Positions 1-7,807 of a stretch of 64,000 nt of DNA are shown piece by piece. Both the position numbers and the translations under genes were made by a program. Source of the DNA: Solimonas soli DSM 21787 (GTDB lineage: Bacteria; Pseudomonadota; Gammaproteobacteria; Nevskiales; Nevskiaceae); the NCBI RefSeq assembly GCF_000474945.1, contig NZ_KI440838.1, positions 1 to 64,000 on the forward strand. The letters are read 5' to 3'. Each line of letters starts with the position of its first letter. The first letter of the stretch is position 1. The notes beneath the pieces were generated by a model that saw only the letters and a list, made by a program, of their open reading frames with translations, searched no databases and had not been told where the DNA came from.

Positions 1-1
1 G

Positions 2-337
2 GTGCTCTTGATCATGCTGATCATCACGATCCCGGTGCAGACGCACGCGGTGAAGCTGGACATGCCGCAGGCGACGCCGCCGGCGACGGACGCACCGCCG
101 CCGCCGTCCGTGGAACTGGAGATCGACTTCGACGGCACGTACATCTGGAACGGCGAGGCGATCAGCCGCGACGTGATGAAGTACCGCTTCCAGCAGGCGG
201 CCAAGGAAGATCAGCAGCCGGAGTTTCACATCCGGCCGAACCGGCTGGTCGAGTACAAGTACGTCGCCGCGGCGCTCGCCGACGCACAGCGTCTCGGCGT
301 CACCAACATCGGCATCGTCGGCAACGAACAGCTGTGA
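2..337 (+). CDS. ExbD/TolR-family biopolymer transport protein, 5'-truncated by the window edge
   Basis: ExbD-type proteins are inner-membrane partners of ExbB that use the proton gradient to energise TonB. The reading frame is open from the first bases, so the true start lies outside the window. What remains is the end of the single membrane span (LLIMLIITIPVQ), a proline-rich linker, and a periplasmic domain that ends in LGVTNIGIVGNEQL, the usual ExbD close. The stop overlaps the first possible GTG of the next frame, and a TPR gene follows in the same direction, suggesting one operon. TolR is an alternative; the adjoining genes do not look like a tol-pal cluster. Confidence 0.85.
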   Translation: MLLIMLIITIPVQTHAVKLDMPQATPPATDAPPPPSVELEIDFDGTYIWNGEAISRDVMKYRFQQAAKEDQQPEFHIRPNRLVEYKYVAAALADAQRLGVTNIGIVGNEQL

Positions 338-369
338 ACACGCCGGCGAACGAGAAAGGAGAGCCCAGG

Positions 370-1623
370 ATGGCACATCGCACCCCGAAAACCAGGCGCA
401 TGAGCACACAAAGCACCCATCTGGCCGCTGCGGCGATCCTGCTGCTTGCGGCACAAGGGCCGGTACAAGCTGCAAGCAAAACGGTCCGTCCGGAAATCGG
501 CCAGTCACTGCAGGGTGCGCAGAAGGCCCTGCAGGCCAAGCAATTTCAGGAAGCGCGCGCCCAGATCGCCAAAGCGGAGAACGCCGGAAAACTGACGCCA
601 TACGAAAGTTACCTCGTCGCGCGCCTCAAGGCATCCGCAGCCATCGGTCTCGGAGACTATAGAGCTGCGCTTTCGGCTTACGAACAGGTCGTCGATTCCT
701 CGGAGTTGCCGGCCGAGGAGAAGCTCCAAGTTCTCGATTCCTTCGTGAAGCTGGCTTACACGGCCAAGGACTACGGTCGAGCTGCCGCTGCAGTGCAAAA
801 ATACCGCGCCGCCGGCGGCAACGATGCGCAGACGCTCGGACTCTATGCTCAGTCATTGTATCTGGCAGGAAGATATGCTGAGGCGGGCAATGCGGTCGCC
901 GATGAGATCCGAGAACTCGAGGCATCCGGCCGCCGGCCAACGGATTCCCAGTTGCAGCTGCTCGGCAGTTGCGCGTTAAAGCGCAACGATATGAAGGCCT
1001 ATATCGCGGCGCTCGAAAAAATTGTCGTTTATACGCCTAAGCCGCAGTACTGGATCGACCTCATCCTCCGAACAGCAGGCCAGCCAGGCTTTTCCGACAG
1101 GCTCGATCTAGACGTCTACCGGCTTCGCAAAGCTACGGGCACGATGGAAAAGGCGGGGGACTACATGGAGGCCACACAGCTTGCCCTACAAGCAGGCTTT
1201 CCGGGCGAGGCGCAGGGCTTCGTCGAGGAAGGTTTCCAACGCAAGCTGCTCGGAACAGGGCCGGACACCGCAAGGGACGAACGCCTGAAGGCTCTCGTCG
1301 CCAAGAAACTTGCCGACGATCAAGCGACACTCGCCGAAGGCGAGAAAGCCGCTGCCGCGCAGCCGACGGGAGATGCGCTCGTCGCCACTGGCTTCAACCT
1401 TGTGACCTACGGCCAAGCCGACAAGGGGCTGAGCCTAATGCAGCAGGGCATTGCGAAAGGCGGTCTCAAGTTCCCGGATCAGGCGCGCCTGCACCTCGGC
1501 TATGCGCAATTGCTCGCTGGGAAAAAAGGTGAAGCAGCCAAAGTCCTAGCCAGTGTCAAGGGCTCGGATGGAAGTGCTAGCCTCGCCCGGCTCTGGGCGA
1601 TCAAGCTGCGTGCCGGGACGTAG
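370..1623 (+). CDS. TPR-repeat periplasmic protein
   Basis: The start is the ATG preceded by AGGAGAG with 6 bases between; an upstream in-frame GTG at 334 has no such site. Residues 1 to about 35 form a signal peptide with a twin-arginine-like basic start, a LAAAAILLLAA core and an AXA-type cleavage region. The rest (418 aa in total) is helical, alanine-rich and reads as degenerate tetratricopeptide repeats, for example LQAKQFQEARAQIAKAE and AYTAKDYGRAAAAVQKY. TPR proteins are common next to ExbB/ExbD genes, where they may couple the motor to a receptor; that role is inferred only. Codon use is less GC3-biased than in the housekeeping genes further right. Confidence 0.75.
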   Translation: MAHRTPKTRRMSTQSTHLAAAAILLLAAQGPVQAASKTVRPEIGQSLQGAQKALQAKQFQEARAQIAKAENAGKLTPYESYLVARLKASAAIGLGDYRAALSAYEQVVDSSELPAEEKLQVLDSFVKLAYTAKDYGRAAAAVQKYRAAGGNDAQTLGLYAQSLYLAGRYAEAGNAVADEIRELEASGRRPTDSQLQLLGSCALKRNDMKAYIAALEKIVVYTPKPQYWIDLILRTAGQPGFSDRLDLDVYRLRKATGTMEKAGDYMEATQLALQAGFPGEAQGFVEEGFQRKLLGTGPDTARDERLKALVAKKLADDQATLAEGEKAAAAQPTGDALVATGFNLVTYGQADKGLSLMQQGIAKGGLKFPDQARLHLGYAQLLAGKKGEAAKVLASVKGSDGSASLARLWAIKLRAGT

Positions 1624-1641
1624 TAGCAAAGAGGAATCGAC

Positions 1642-2481
1642 ATGAACATGATGAACACGCACTACGATCGCAGCAGGGGTTTCGAACTCAAGTCGGAGGG
1701 CGATAGGACGAAGTACATCGTGCTTGCTGCCATTGCGCTGGCATTTGCGGTAGGCGTGTATTTCGCTGCCGGCGGCAGCAGCAAGAAGGAGACATCCAAG
1801 GCGAAGCCTGCAGCGCAAGCCGTGGCGCAGAAGAGTGCGGCTCCCACGGTCGCTGAATCCGTCGCGTCCGAACCGGCTCCGGCCACGACTGGCATCGCGA
1901 CGAGCACATCGTCGCTTGCGACAACCGAGTCGGCTCAGGTCAATACCCATCCGAACGTGGCAGCACAGGCGATGCCGAGCCCGACACCGGCTGAATCCCT
2001 CGACGATCTGACGGCGCATCCGGAAAGCGGTGCGTATGCCGCGACCGAAGATGTCGCTGCGGAGCCGGCAGCGGCCGCTGAAGTCGCCGACGCGCCTGTT
2101 GCAACGAAGCGATCTGCGCCTGCCAAGATGTTGCGGGAATTGCCTCCTCCGGCTTCGGTCGCGCTCAATCCTTGGTGGAACGCGAAATCAGGCAGTGCCT
2201 TCAAAGTCGAGTACGTCGGGCAGGCTGCACAGCAAGCGGCGCTCGTCATCCGATTCTCAAAGAGTTTGGCTGCGCCTGAGGACGCTGCGCGGTACATCCA
2301 GCTCGTCGGTCAGGATGGCGCCTCGATCAGCAGCGGCTGGCAGCCTGCTGGGAACGGGTTCGTACTCGTAAGCACGGGTCTCGCACCCGGCCGCTATACC
2401 GTGCGAATCGATCCCACCCTCCGTAGCTCCGGCGGTGAGTCGCTCGCGACTCCCCTCAGCGGGCCCATCTATATCGAGTAA
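1642..2481 (+). CDS. Single-span membrane protein with Ala/Pro-rich linker and Ig-like C-terminal domain
   Basis: This 279-aa protein has one membrane segment near residues 28-46 (YIVLAAIALAFAVGVYFAA). A low-complexity Ala/Pro/Glu/Thr stretch follows to about residue 165, then a compact domain of about 110 residues that looks beta-rich (ALVIRFSKSLAAPEDAARY, GRYTVRIDP). The C-terminal part resembles bacterial Ig-like domains that describe calculated limits in surface proteins, but no family can be named with certainty. An AGAGGA ribosome site precedes the ATG. It lies 18 bp after the TPR gene and probably shares its operon with the ExbD gene. Confidence 0.6.
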   Translation: MNMMNTHYDRSRGFELKSEGDRTKYIVLAAIALAFAVGVYFAAGGSSKKETSKAKPAAQAVAQKSAAPTVAESVASEPAPATTGIATSTSSLATTESAQVNTHPNVAAQAMPSPTPAESLDDLTAHPESGAYAATEDVAAEPAAAAEVADAPVATKRSAPAKMLRELPPPASVALNPWWNAKSGSAFKVEYVGQAAQQAALVIRFSKSLAAPEDAARYIQLVGQDGASISSGWQPAGNGFVLVSTGLAPGRYTVRIDPTLRSSGGESLATPLSGPIYIE

Positions 2482-2507
2482 GCTGATCTTCTCGTAGCAA
2501 GCGGTTC

Positions 2508-2861
2508 GTGATCGCCCCCGACGTCGGGGACATTCCGCACCCGTCGTTCGATCCTGCGAGCGGCCGCGAGATGAAGGGCGATCATTTCTGTATTGTCCTG
2601 ACGCACCGGGCTTTCAATGAATGCTCGGGTCTGGCATGGACCTGCCCGATCGCGACGGGCAAGCAGGAAGTCGCAGGCGGGCTGACGGCGGTCACGCTCA
2701 TGGGCACCGGCCTGAAGGTGTCGGGAATTGTGCTCTGCCACCCGATCAAGGCACTGGATTGGTCCGCCAGCAAGGCAAGCCGCGTCGACCGGCTCGAGGG
2801 TTCGGCGCTCGATCAGATTCTGGACGTCTGCACGGCAATCATCGACCCGGCCCGCCGATGA
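2508..2861 (+). CDS. MazF/PemK (ChpB)-type endoribonuclease toxin without a visible antitoxin
   Basis: The 117-aa protein has the PemK-fold layout: GDIPHPSFDPASGRE near the start, a central strand FCIVLTHRAFN, the CPIATGK motif at residues 46-52, and a late SGIVLCHPIKALDW strand that matches the usual VxxDQxRSLDW segment. Members cleave mRNA. The usual arginine-proline pair before the central strand is replaced by Asp-His, so activity is uncertain. GTG at 2508 is the only possible start because a TGA lies in frame at 2484, and no strong ribosome site is seen. Neither the gene upstream nor the 230 bp downstream encodes a recognisable antitoxin. Confidence 0.75.
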   Translation: MIAPDVGDIPHPSFDPASGREMKGDHFCIVLTHRAFNECSGLAWTCPIATGKQEVAGGLTAVTLMGTGLKVSGIVLCHPIKALDWSASKASRVDRLEGSALDQILDVCTAIIDPARR

Positions 2862-3093
2862 CGACGGGGTTCTGTCGGGCAGCTTGAAGCCGAATTTGAC
2901 GGCAGCCCAACGGCTGCGACCAGCGATGAGCAACGGCAGGCACGCTGCGCGCTGGAACGCCGATCGGTGTGCTGCCGTCGGGTGCACGCCGGCTGTCGGA
3001 CGATGACAAGCCGCAGTCCCCAAATGACAAGTGCGGGCCTCGGCCCGTCGCGATCATGGTCTGGCGCATTCGCGTCGGAACGAGGGGACAGAC

Positions 3094-3567
3094 ATGAACT
3101 ACGAAAACATCAACACCGGCTGCATCGATGTCGAGGCGCTGCCCTGGGTGCCGTTTACGCCGTACAGCCCCGACGTGCTGCTGAAGTACATCAAGCTCGA
3201 TCCGGTGCGCGGCGAGATGATCGTGCTGCTCAAGGCGCCGGGCGACATGCAGATGCCGCGCCATCACCACACCGGCACGGTGATCGTCTACACGATCTCG
3301 GGCAAGTGGAAGTACGTCGAGCACGACTGGGTCGCCGGCCCTGGCAGCGTCGTCTTCGAAACGGCTTCGACCGAGCACACGCCGCAGGCACTCGCCGACG
3401 GCGGCGAGGTGCAGGTCCTCAACATCATCGTCGGCGAGCTGGTCTATCTCGACGCCGGCAACAAGGTCATCGCCATCGAGAACTGGAAGACCGGCATGCA
3501 GCGCTATCTCGCGCACTGCGAGGCGCACGGCATCGCGCCGGTCGATATCACTTCGTTCAAGGCCTGA
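3094..3567 (+). CDS. Cupin protein of the 2,4'-dihydroxyacetophenone dioxygenase-like family
   Basis: The 157-aa protein is a single-domain cupin. The first cupin motif holds PRHHHTGTVIVYTISG, giving the His ligands, and a later TEHTP supplies the third His. Members of this family are Fe(II)-dependent C-C cleaving dioxygenases acting on aromatic ketones or anti-sigma-like cupins; the exact substrate cannot be read from sequence. The start is the ATG at 3094 behind a GAGGGG site. The gene converges on the AraC-type regulator gene, and the two coding regions overlap by 11 bp at their ends. Confidence 0.75.
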   Translation: MNYENINTGCIDVEALPWVPFTPYSPDVLLKYIKLDPVRGEMIVLLKAPGDMQMPRHHHTGTVIVYTISGKWKYVEHDWVAGPGSVVFETASTEHTPQALADGGEVQVLNIIVGELVYLDAGNKVIAIENWKTGMQRYLAHCEAHGIAPVDITSFKA

Positions 3568-4648
3568 GGCGCGCGCCCGGGCCTGTCGGCGCGGTCGTCC
3601 CCGCCGTGTCGGTCGCCGCCGGCGCCGCGCCGCGCGCCTGATACTCGGACGGGCTCATGCCGCTGTCGCGCTTGAAGGCGCGCGTGAAGTTGCTGACGTC
3701 GCGGTAGCCGAGCTGCAGCGCCACCTGGGTGACGCTCAGGCGCCGGCGGCCGAGCAGATCGAAGGCGCGCTCCAGGCGCACGCGCTTCGACATCTCCTGG
3801 AACTGCCGGCCTTCCTTGCGCAGGCGGCGGTCGAGCGTGCGCGAGCTGATGTGCAGGATGTGCGCCAGTTCCTCGATCGTCGGCATGCCGTCGCGCGCCT
3901 CGCGCAGCATCATCAGCACCCAGGCCGCCAGACCCTCCTCGCGACCGACGCGCTCGAGCAGCGCTGCGCAGCGCGCCTCCGCCAATTCCAGCGCCATGCG
4001 ATCGGACATCGCCGGCGTGCGGTCCATGAGCGCGGCATCGAGGGCGACGCGGATGCCCGGTGTCGCCTGCGCCTCGAAATGCCAGCGCGCCGGCGCCGTC
4101 TCGCGGTAGCGCTGGTGATAGGCGGGCTGCGGCAGCGAGATGTAGTAGTCGTAAGCCGGGATCGAGCCGCCGAGCAGCACGCGCAGCTGATCGTGCACCG
4201 ACACGGCGATGCCTTCGAGATGGAAGCGCAGGGTCTGCGGCTGCATCGGCATGATCGGGTTGAACTCCATCTCGCCGGTCTGCGCGTCGCGGCGATAGCG
4301 CATGCGGAAGGTCGGTGTCATCAGCCGGTAGAAGCGCACCGCGAGCCGCACCGCGTAGTCGAGCGAGGGGCTGCTGAGCAGCGCGTAGCCGAGGATGTCG
4401 TGCGAGCCGACGCGGATCATGCGGCCGAAGTCGAAGCCGAGGTCGGCACGTCCGCTCATCGCCAAGCTTTGCGCGATCAGCGCGTCGACCTGCTCGAGAC
4501 GCAGCAGCGCCTCCGGCCCCGCCAGCTCGGCCGGCGCGATGCGCGCGGCGCGCAGCAGTGCGTCGACATCGACGCCGATCGTTTTCAGCCACGCGCAGTA
4601 CTGCGCGTAGTAGCGCGCCGGCAGTGTCGGCCTGTCGCCCGTGGTCAT
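3557..4648 (-). CDS. AraC-family transcriptional regulator (arabinose-binding-like N-terminal domain)
   Basis: The 363-aa protein begins MTTGDRPTLPARYYAQYCAW with a GGAGG site 10 bases upstream. The first 200 residues match the N-terminal ligand domain found in OruR/ArgR-like AraC members (LALSSPSLDYAV-like segment, then a long basic/hydrophobic region). The C-terminal 100 residues hold the two helix-turn-helix units: IEELAHILHISSRTLDRRL and VTQVALQLGYRDVSNFTRAF. It probably senses a small molecule and controls a nearby catabolic gene; the convergent cupin gene is the nearest candidate target. The frame stays open far upstream but that part reads as non-coding or as decayed TetR sequence. Confidence 0.9.
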   Translation of the reverse strand: MTTGDRPTLPARYYAQYCAWLKTIGVDVDALLRAARIAPAELAGPEALLRLEQVDALIAQSLAMSGRADLGFDFGRMIRVGSHDILGYALLSSPSLDYAVRLAVRFYRLMTPTFRMRYRRDAQTGEMEFNPIMPMQPQTLRFHLEGIAVSVHDQLRVLLGGSIPAYDYYISLPQPAYHQRYRETAPARWHFEAQATPGIRVALDAALMDRTPAMSDRMALELAEARCAALLERVGREEGLAAWVLMMLREARDGMPTIEELAHILHISSRTLDRRLRKEGRQFQEMSKRVRLERAFDLLGRRRLSVTQVALQLGYRDVSNFTRAFKRDSGMSPSEYQARGAAPAATDTAGTTAPTGPGARLRP

Positions 4649-4769
4649 CGCCCCGCCGCCTCCCGTGTGCCTGTCCGTAGATGACACCACAAAGAGGGTA
4701 AACGACAAATCCCGGCAGCGACGAAGCGTCGCGCCTGCCGGCGTGGCTGCCTTGATCGTGGCCGGCGCG

Positions 4770-5085
4770 CGCACGGCCGGCTCGATGACCATGATGGCGA
4801 GGAGCTTCGCGGCCTCGCGTATCGGCATCGTTCTTCCAGCTCCAGCCACCACGAAAGCACTTCGATCGTGCCGCCGACGATCAGGCGTGTGCTGACTCCG
4901 GCGAGCCGCCAGTGATCGGGCGGCGCGGCTGGTCGCCTCGCGCGGGGCGAGGCGGCAGCTCGGCGCGCAGGGCCGGCGCGGCGCCGCCGTTGAGGAGCGT
5001 CGACCGCGCGGTGCGGCGCGCATCGACGTAGCTGAACAGGGCCAGGCAGCCGGCGATCGCGCTCTTGGCTCCTCGACCGCCCGGC
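4770..5085 (-). pseudogene. Remnant of a TetR-family regulator (C-terminal ligand domain only, two frameshifts)
   Basis: Reading the minus strand in three frames in turn gives a recognisable TetR C-terminal domain. The first piece (about 5050-4905) reads ALFSYVDARRTARSTLLNGG and APALRAELP. The second (about 4883-4836) reads LIVGGTIEVLSWWLEL. The third (about 4828-4787) reads MPIREAAKLLAIMV. In intact TetR proteins these follow one another in one frame, so at least two frameshifts are present. No helix-turn-helix is visible upstream. The interval 4649-5167 otherwise shows no intact gene. Confidence 0.6.
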
Positions 5086-5167
5086 GCTGCGCAATCGTTC
5101 GCCGGAAACTGACGCCGCGCGCTGCGTCGCCGTCGTGCAGCACCGCGGCGGCGCCTGATGCGCCTGA

Positions 5168-5707
5168 TCATCCTCGCAGGTTGGCGGTCGACTCGTGCGG
5201 GGTGCGCGCGCGCTCGAAATGGAGCAGACGGGCCTTGGCGGCGAGGCCGCCCGCGAACCCGGTCAGGGTGCCGTCGCTGCCGACCACGCGATGGCAGGGC
5301 GCGATGATCGACAGCGGATTGCGGCCGTTGGCGGCGCCGACGGCGCGCGCGGCGTTCGGTGCGCCGAGCATCGCCGCGACCTGCGCGTAGCTGCGCGTTT
5401 CGCCGAACGGAATCCGCAGCAGCGCCTGCCAGACGCGCTGCTGGAAGGCGGTGCCGCGAAAATCGAGCGGCAGCGCGAAGGTCTTGCGCACGCCGGCGAA
5501 ATATTCACGCAGCTGCGTGTCCGCGTCGCGCAGCAGCGGCTCCTCGGTACATTCGTCGCCGAGCGTCAGCGGCACGCGATGCGGGCCGTCCTGTTCCCAG
5601 AGCACGGCGACGAGACCGCGCGCGCCGGCCACCAGACGCAGGCGGCCGACCGGGCTGTCGAGCCAGCGGTAGGCGAGGGCTTCGGTGTGCGGTGATTTGC
5701 GGTTCAT
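5168..5707 (-). CDS. ogt: Methylated-DNA--[protein]-cysteine S-methyltransferase
   Basis: This suicide enzyme moves the methyl group from O6-methylguanine (and O4-methylthymine) in DNA to its own cysteine. The 179-aa protein has the usual Ogt length, with the conserved FQQRVWQALLRIPFGET and SYAQVAAMLGAPNAARAVG segments. The active-site PCHRVVGSDG carries the acceptor cysteine at residue 138. The start is the ATG at 5707. It is intact although it sits between two decayed genes, and it has no operon partner. Confidence 0.95.
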   Translation of the reverse strand: MNRKSPHTEALAYRWLDSPVGRLRLVAGARGLVAVLWEQDGPHRVPLTLGDECTEEPLLRDADTQLREYFAGVRKTFALPLDFRGTAFQQRVWQALLRIPFGETRSYAQVAAMLGAPNAARAVGAANGRNPLSIIAPCHRVVGSDGTLTGFAGGLAAKARLLHFERARTPHESTANLRG

Positions 5708-5744
5708 GGCTGCGGCGCCTGCGGTCCAGCTGCTGATTGTGCCC

Positions 5745-6240
5745 CGCGTCCGCGCCGCCGTCCGCGCGGCGCTGGCGGCAAGTGCCAAGATGCCGCGGTG
5801 CGCTGTAGTCCGGATCGAGAATGTCGATCGTGTTGCTGTCGGCCGGGAAGTCGCCCGCCGCGGTCGAGCAAGGCGGTGCGGCTCCGGCGGTAGTCGATGC
5901 CGCCGAGCACCGTGTGCTGCAGCGGGCCGGTCGCGATCTTCCAGTTCAGGCGGCTGTCGACCGCGAAGTCGCGGTCGTGCTCGCCGAACGGGCCGTAGAC
6001 GTGGCGCGACGGGATGTGGCCCGGCTGTACGCCGTCGACGATCAGGCTGTCGGCGAAGCCGGCGGCGAACAGCCAATGGCGCGCGAGCATGGTCAGCGTC
6101 GTGCCTTGCCGCATTTTTTCAGCTCAGCGCCGGTGCGATGTAGACGCGCTGCCGGTCGGAAAACTTCACGAAGTCGTCGCTCTCGCGCGGCACCGGATTG
6201 ACGCGGCCGAGCAGATCGCCGGATTTCGTCAGGGGCGCAT
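5745..6240 (-). pseudogene. Remnant of a TonB-dependent siderophore receptor (internal part, frameshifted)
   Basis: On the minus strand, 6240-6119 encodes GDLLGRVNPVPRESDDF then FSDRQRVYIAPAL, which matches the plug-to-barrel region of siderophore receptors, and then meets a stop. After it, 6110-5850 encodes RDFAVDSRLNWKIATGPLQ and HTVLGGIDYRRSRTAL, the typical barrel segment. A change of frame is needed to continue into FPADSNTIDILDPDYSA near 5830-5780. Both ends are missing: no signal peptide, TonB box, or C-terminal aromatic strand. It is therefore an internal fragment of a gene normally over 2 kb long. Confidence 0.7.
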
Positions 6241-6470
6241 TCGCAGGGCGGCCTGCCTCGCCGGGCTCGGCCTCGTGCAGATGCCGTCGGCCGGCAAGCA
6301 GGCGCTGTTCGACGCAGGCTGCCTCGTCGAAGTGCTGGCCGGCTGTCACGCCGGGCCGATGCCGGAGACGCTGCTGTATGCGCATCGCCGCCATCTGGCC
6401 CAGCGCGTGCGCGTGTTCATGGACTGGGTCGCCGAACTGCTGCGGCCGCCTTTGCTCGGCCTGCTTGAAC
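6232..6470 (+). pseudogene. Remnant of a LysR-family regulator (C-terminal end only)
   Basis: The plus strand encodes AACLAGLGLVQMPSAGKQAL, then LVEVLAGCHAGPMPETLLY and HLAQRVRVFMDWVAELLRP. This is the very end of the LysR substrate-binding domain, where the last helix before the stop typically reads RVRVFIDWLAE. The upstream 200 residues with the DNA-binding domain are absent. The fragment starts within a few bases of the point where the opposite-strand receptor remnant begins, so the two fragments meet at a deletion or recombination joint near 6235-6245. Confidence 0.7.
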
Positions 6471-6585
6471 CTCATCGCGCGCCACAGCGTCGCGAGGCTT
6501 GCGCCTTTGTGTGGCACCGGGCTTGCATGAGCGGCCTCATTTGCGAGAATCGTCCTACACCTCCCCCAAGACCCGATGAAGCCTC

Positions 6586-7494
6586 ATGCTCCGTTCTCCG
6601 CTGCTCCGGCGAGCCGTGCCCCTGGCCATGGCCCTGTGGTCCGTGCTGCCGGCCTTCGCTGATGACTCCTGCGACGTCTGCATGCAATGGAACGAGCCGG
6701 TCGATCCGTTCCGCATCTACGGCAATACCTTCTACGTCGGCGCCAAGGGGCTGAGCAGCCTGCTCGTCACCTCGCCGCAGGGTCACATCCTGATCGACGG
6801 CGGCCTGCCGGAATCGGCGCCGCTGATCGCGCAGAACATCGTCGCGCTGGGCTTCAAGTTCGAGGACGTGAAACTGATCCTCAACTCGCATGCGCACTTC
6901 GATCATGCCGGCGGCCTCGCGGAACTGGCGCGCGAGAGCGGCGCGCAGGTGGTGACGAGCCCCTGGAGCGCCATGGTGCTGCGCAGCGGCGGCAAGTTCG
7001 ACGCGGGCGATCCGCAGGCCGGCACGCTGAAGCGTTTCCCCATGTGGACGCACCCGCAGACCGTCGAGGACGGCCAGTCGGTGAGCGTCGGCGGCACGCA
7101 GATCACCGCGCACTACACCGGCGGGCACACGCCGGGCGGCCTGAGCTGGACCTGGCAGTCGTGCGACAACAACAATCACTGCCTCAACATGGTGTACGCC
7201 GACAGCCTCACGCCGGTGGCCGCGCCGAAGTTCCGCTTCAGCAAGAACAAGACGTACAGCAATGTGCTCGCCGACTTCGAGCACAGCTTCCAGCTGATCG
7301 ACGCGCTGCCCTGCGACATCCTGATCACGCCCCATCCCGATGCATCGGCACTGTGGGCGCGCCGCGAAGCACAGGAAGAGGGCGACACGACCAATCCCTA
7401 CGTCGATCCGCAGGCCTGCCACAACTATGTGGCGATCGCGCGGCTGGCCTTGCAGAAGCGTCTCGCGGAAGAGCAGGCCGGCACCGTCAAATAG
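6586..7494 (+). CDS. Subclass B3 metallo-beta-lactamase
   Basis: This periplasmic zinc hydrolase opens beta-lactam rings. The 302-aa protein has a signal peptide ending near residue 25 (LWSVLPAFA). All B3 zinc ligands can be seen: H102, H104, D106 and H107 in SHAHFDHAGG, H181 in GGHTPGG, and H250 in LITPHPDASALW. The length and motif order match chromosomal B3 enzymes of environmental bacteria. It follows a LysR remnant in the same direction rather than an intact divergent AmpR-type regulator, so no dedicated regulator is visible. Hydrolysis of specific drugs cannot be read from the sequence. Confidence 0.92.
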   Translation: MLRSPLLRRAVPLAMALWSVLPAFADDSCDVCMQWNEPVDPFRIYGNTFYVGAKGLSSLLVTSPQGHILIDGGLPESAPLIAQNIVALGFKFEDVKLILNSHAHFDHAGGLAELARESGAQVVTSPWSAMVLRSGGKFDAGDPQAGTLKRFPMWTHPQTVEDGQSVSVGGTQITAHYTGGHTPGGLSWTWQSCDNNNHCLNMVYADSLTPVAAPKFRFSKNKTYSNVLADFEHSFQLIDALPCDILITPHPDASALWARREAQEEGDTTNPYVDPQACHNYVAIARLALQKRLAEEQAGTVK

Positions 7495-7574
7495 CGACAA
7501 GTGCTTGATGCGGCGGCGGCCGGCGTGCGGCAGGGCGGCGACGCGGCCCCGGCTTGCGCAGCCGCGGCGATGGA

Positions 7575-7590
7575 TGGCATGGTGCTTGCG
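7575..7590 (+). promoter_or_regulatory. Sigma-54 promoter of the guanidine operon
   Basis: TGGCATGGTGCTTGC matches the sigma-54 consensus TGGCAYG-N4-TTGC at every fixed position, with GG at 7576-7577 and GC at 7588-7589 exactly 10 bases apart. Transcription would start about 12 bases later, near 7601, immediately before the riboswitch. No convincing NtrC-type enhancer pair was found in the 180 bp upstream. Confidence 0.7.
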
Positions 7591-7605
7591 GTAGTCATTT
7601 CAGAG

Positions 7606-7712
7606 TTGGTGGCTAGGGTTCCGGTGCGCCGCGGTGGCGCATGACTGGTCCGAGAGCTGCCGCCCGGGACGAAAAAACCGGAGCACGGCGGGATAAAAGC
7701 CCGGGAGACCTC
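7606..7712 (+). promoter_or_regulatory. Guanidine-I riboswitch (ykkC-yxkD type 1 aptamer)
   Basis: The conserved blocks of the ykkC aptamer appear in order and with normal spacing: CTAGGGTTCCGG at 7613, ACTGGTCCGAGAG at 7643, and GCACGGCGGGATAAAAGC followed by CCGGGAGA near 7683-7708. These form the guanidinium pocket in the type 1 class. The downstream genes are the known guanidine-degradation set, which argues against the ppGpp and PRPP variants. No U-tract terminator is seen in the 95 bases between aptamer and start codon, so the expression platform may act on translation or by an unrecognised hairpin. Confidence 0.93.
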
Positions 7713-7807
7713 GACGGCCAGAATCTGGTGATCGTTCGAGTGCTTTCTTCGCCCGTACTCTCACCCGATCCTCGCCGACCTATCGGCTCATCTTCTGAGG
7801 ATCGCAA

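Noticed and set aside
7400-7570. NtrC enhancer for the guanidine operon
   Set aside because: The best matches reach only 7 of 12 consensus positions, no better than chance in GC-rich DNA.
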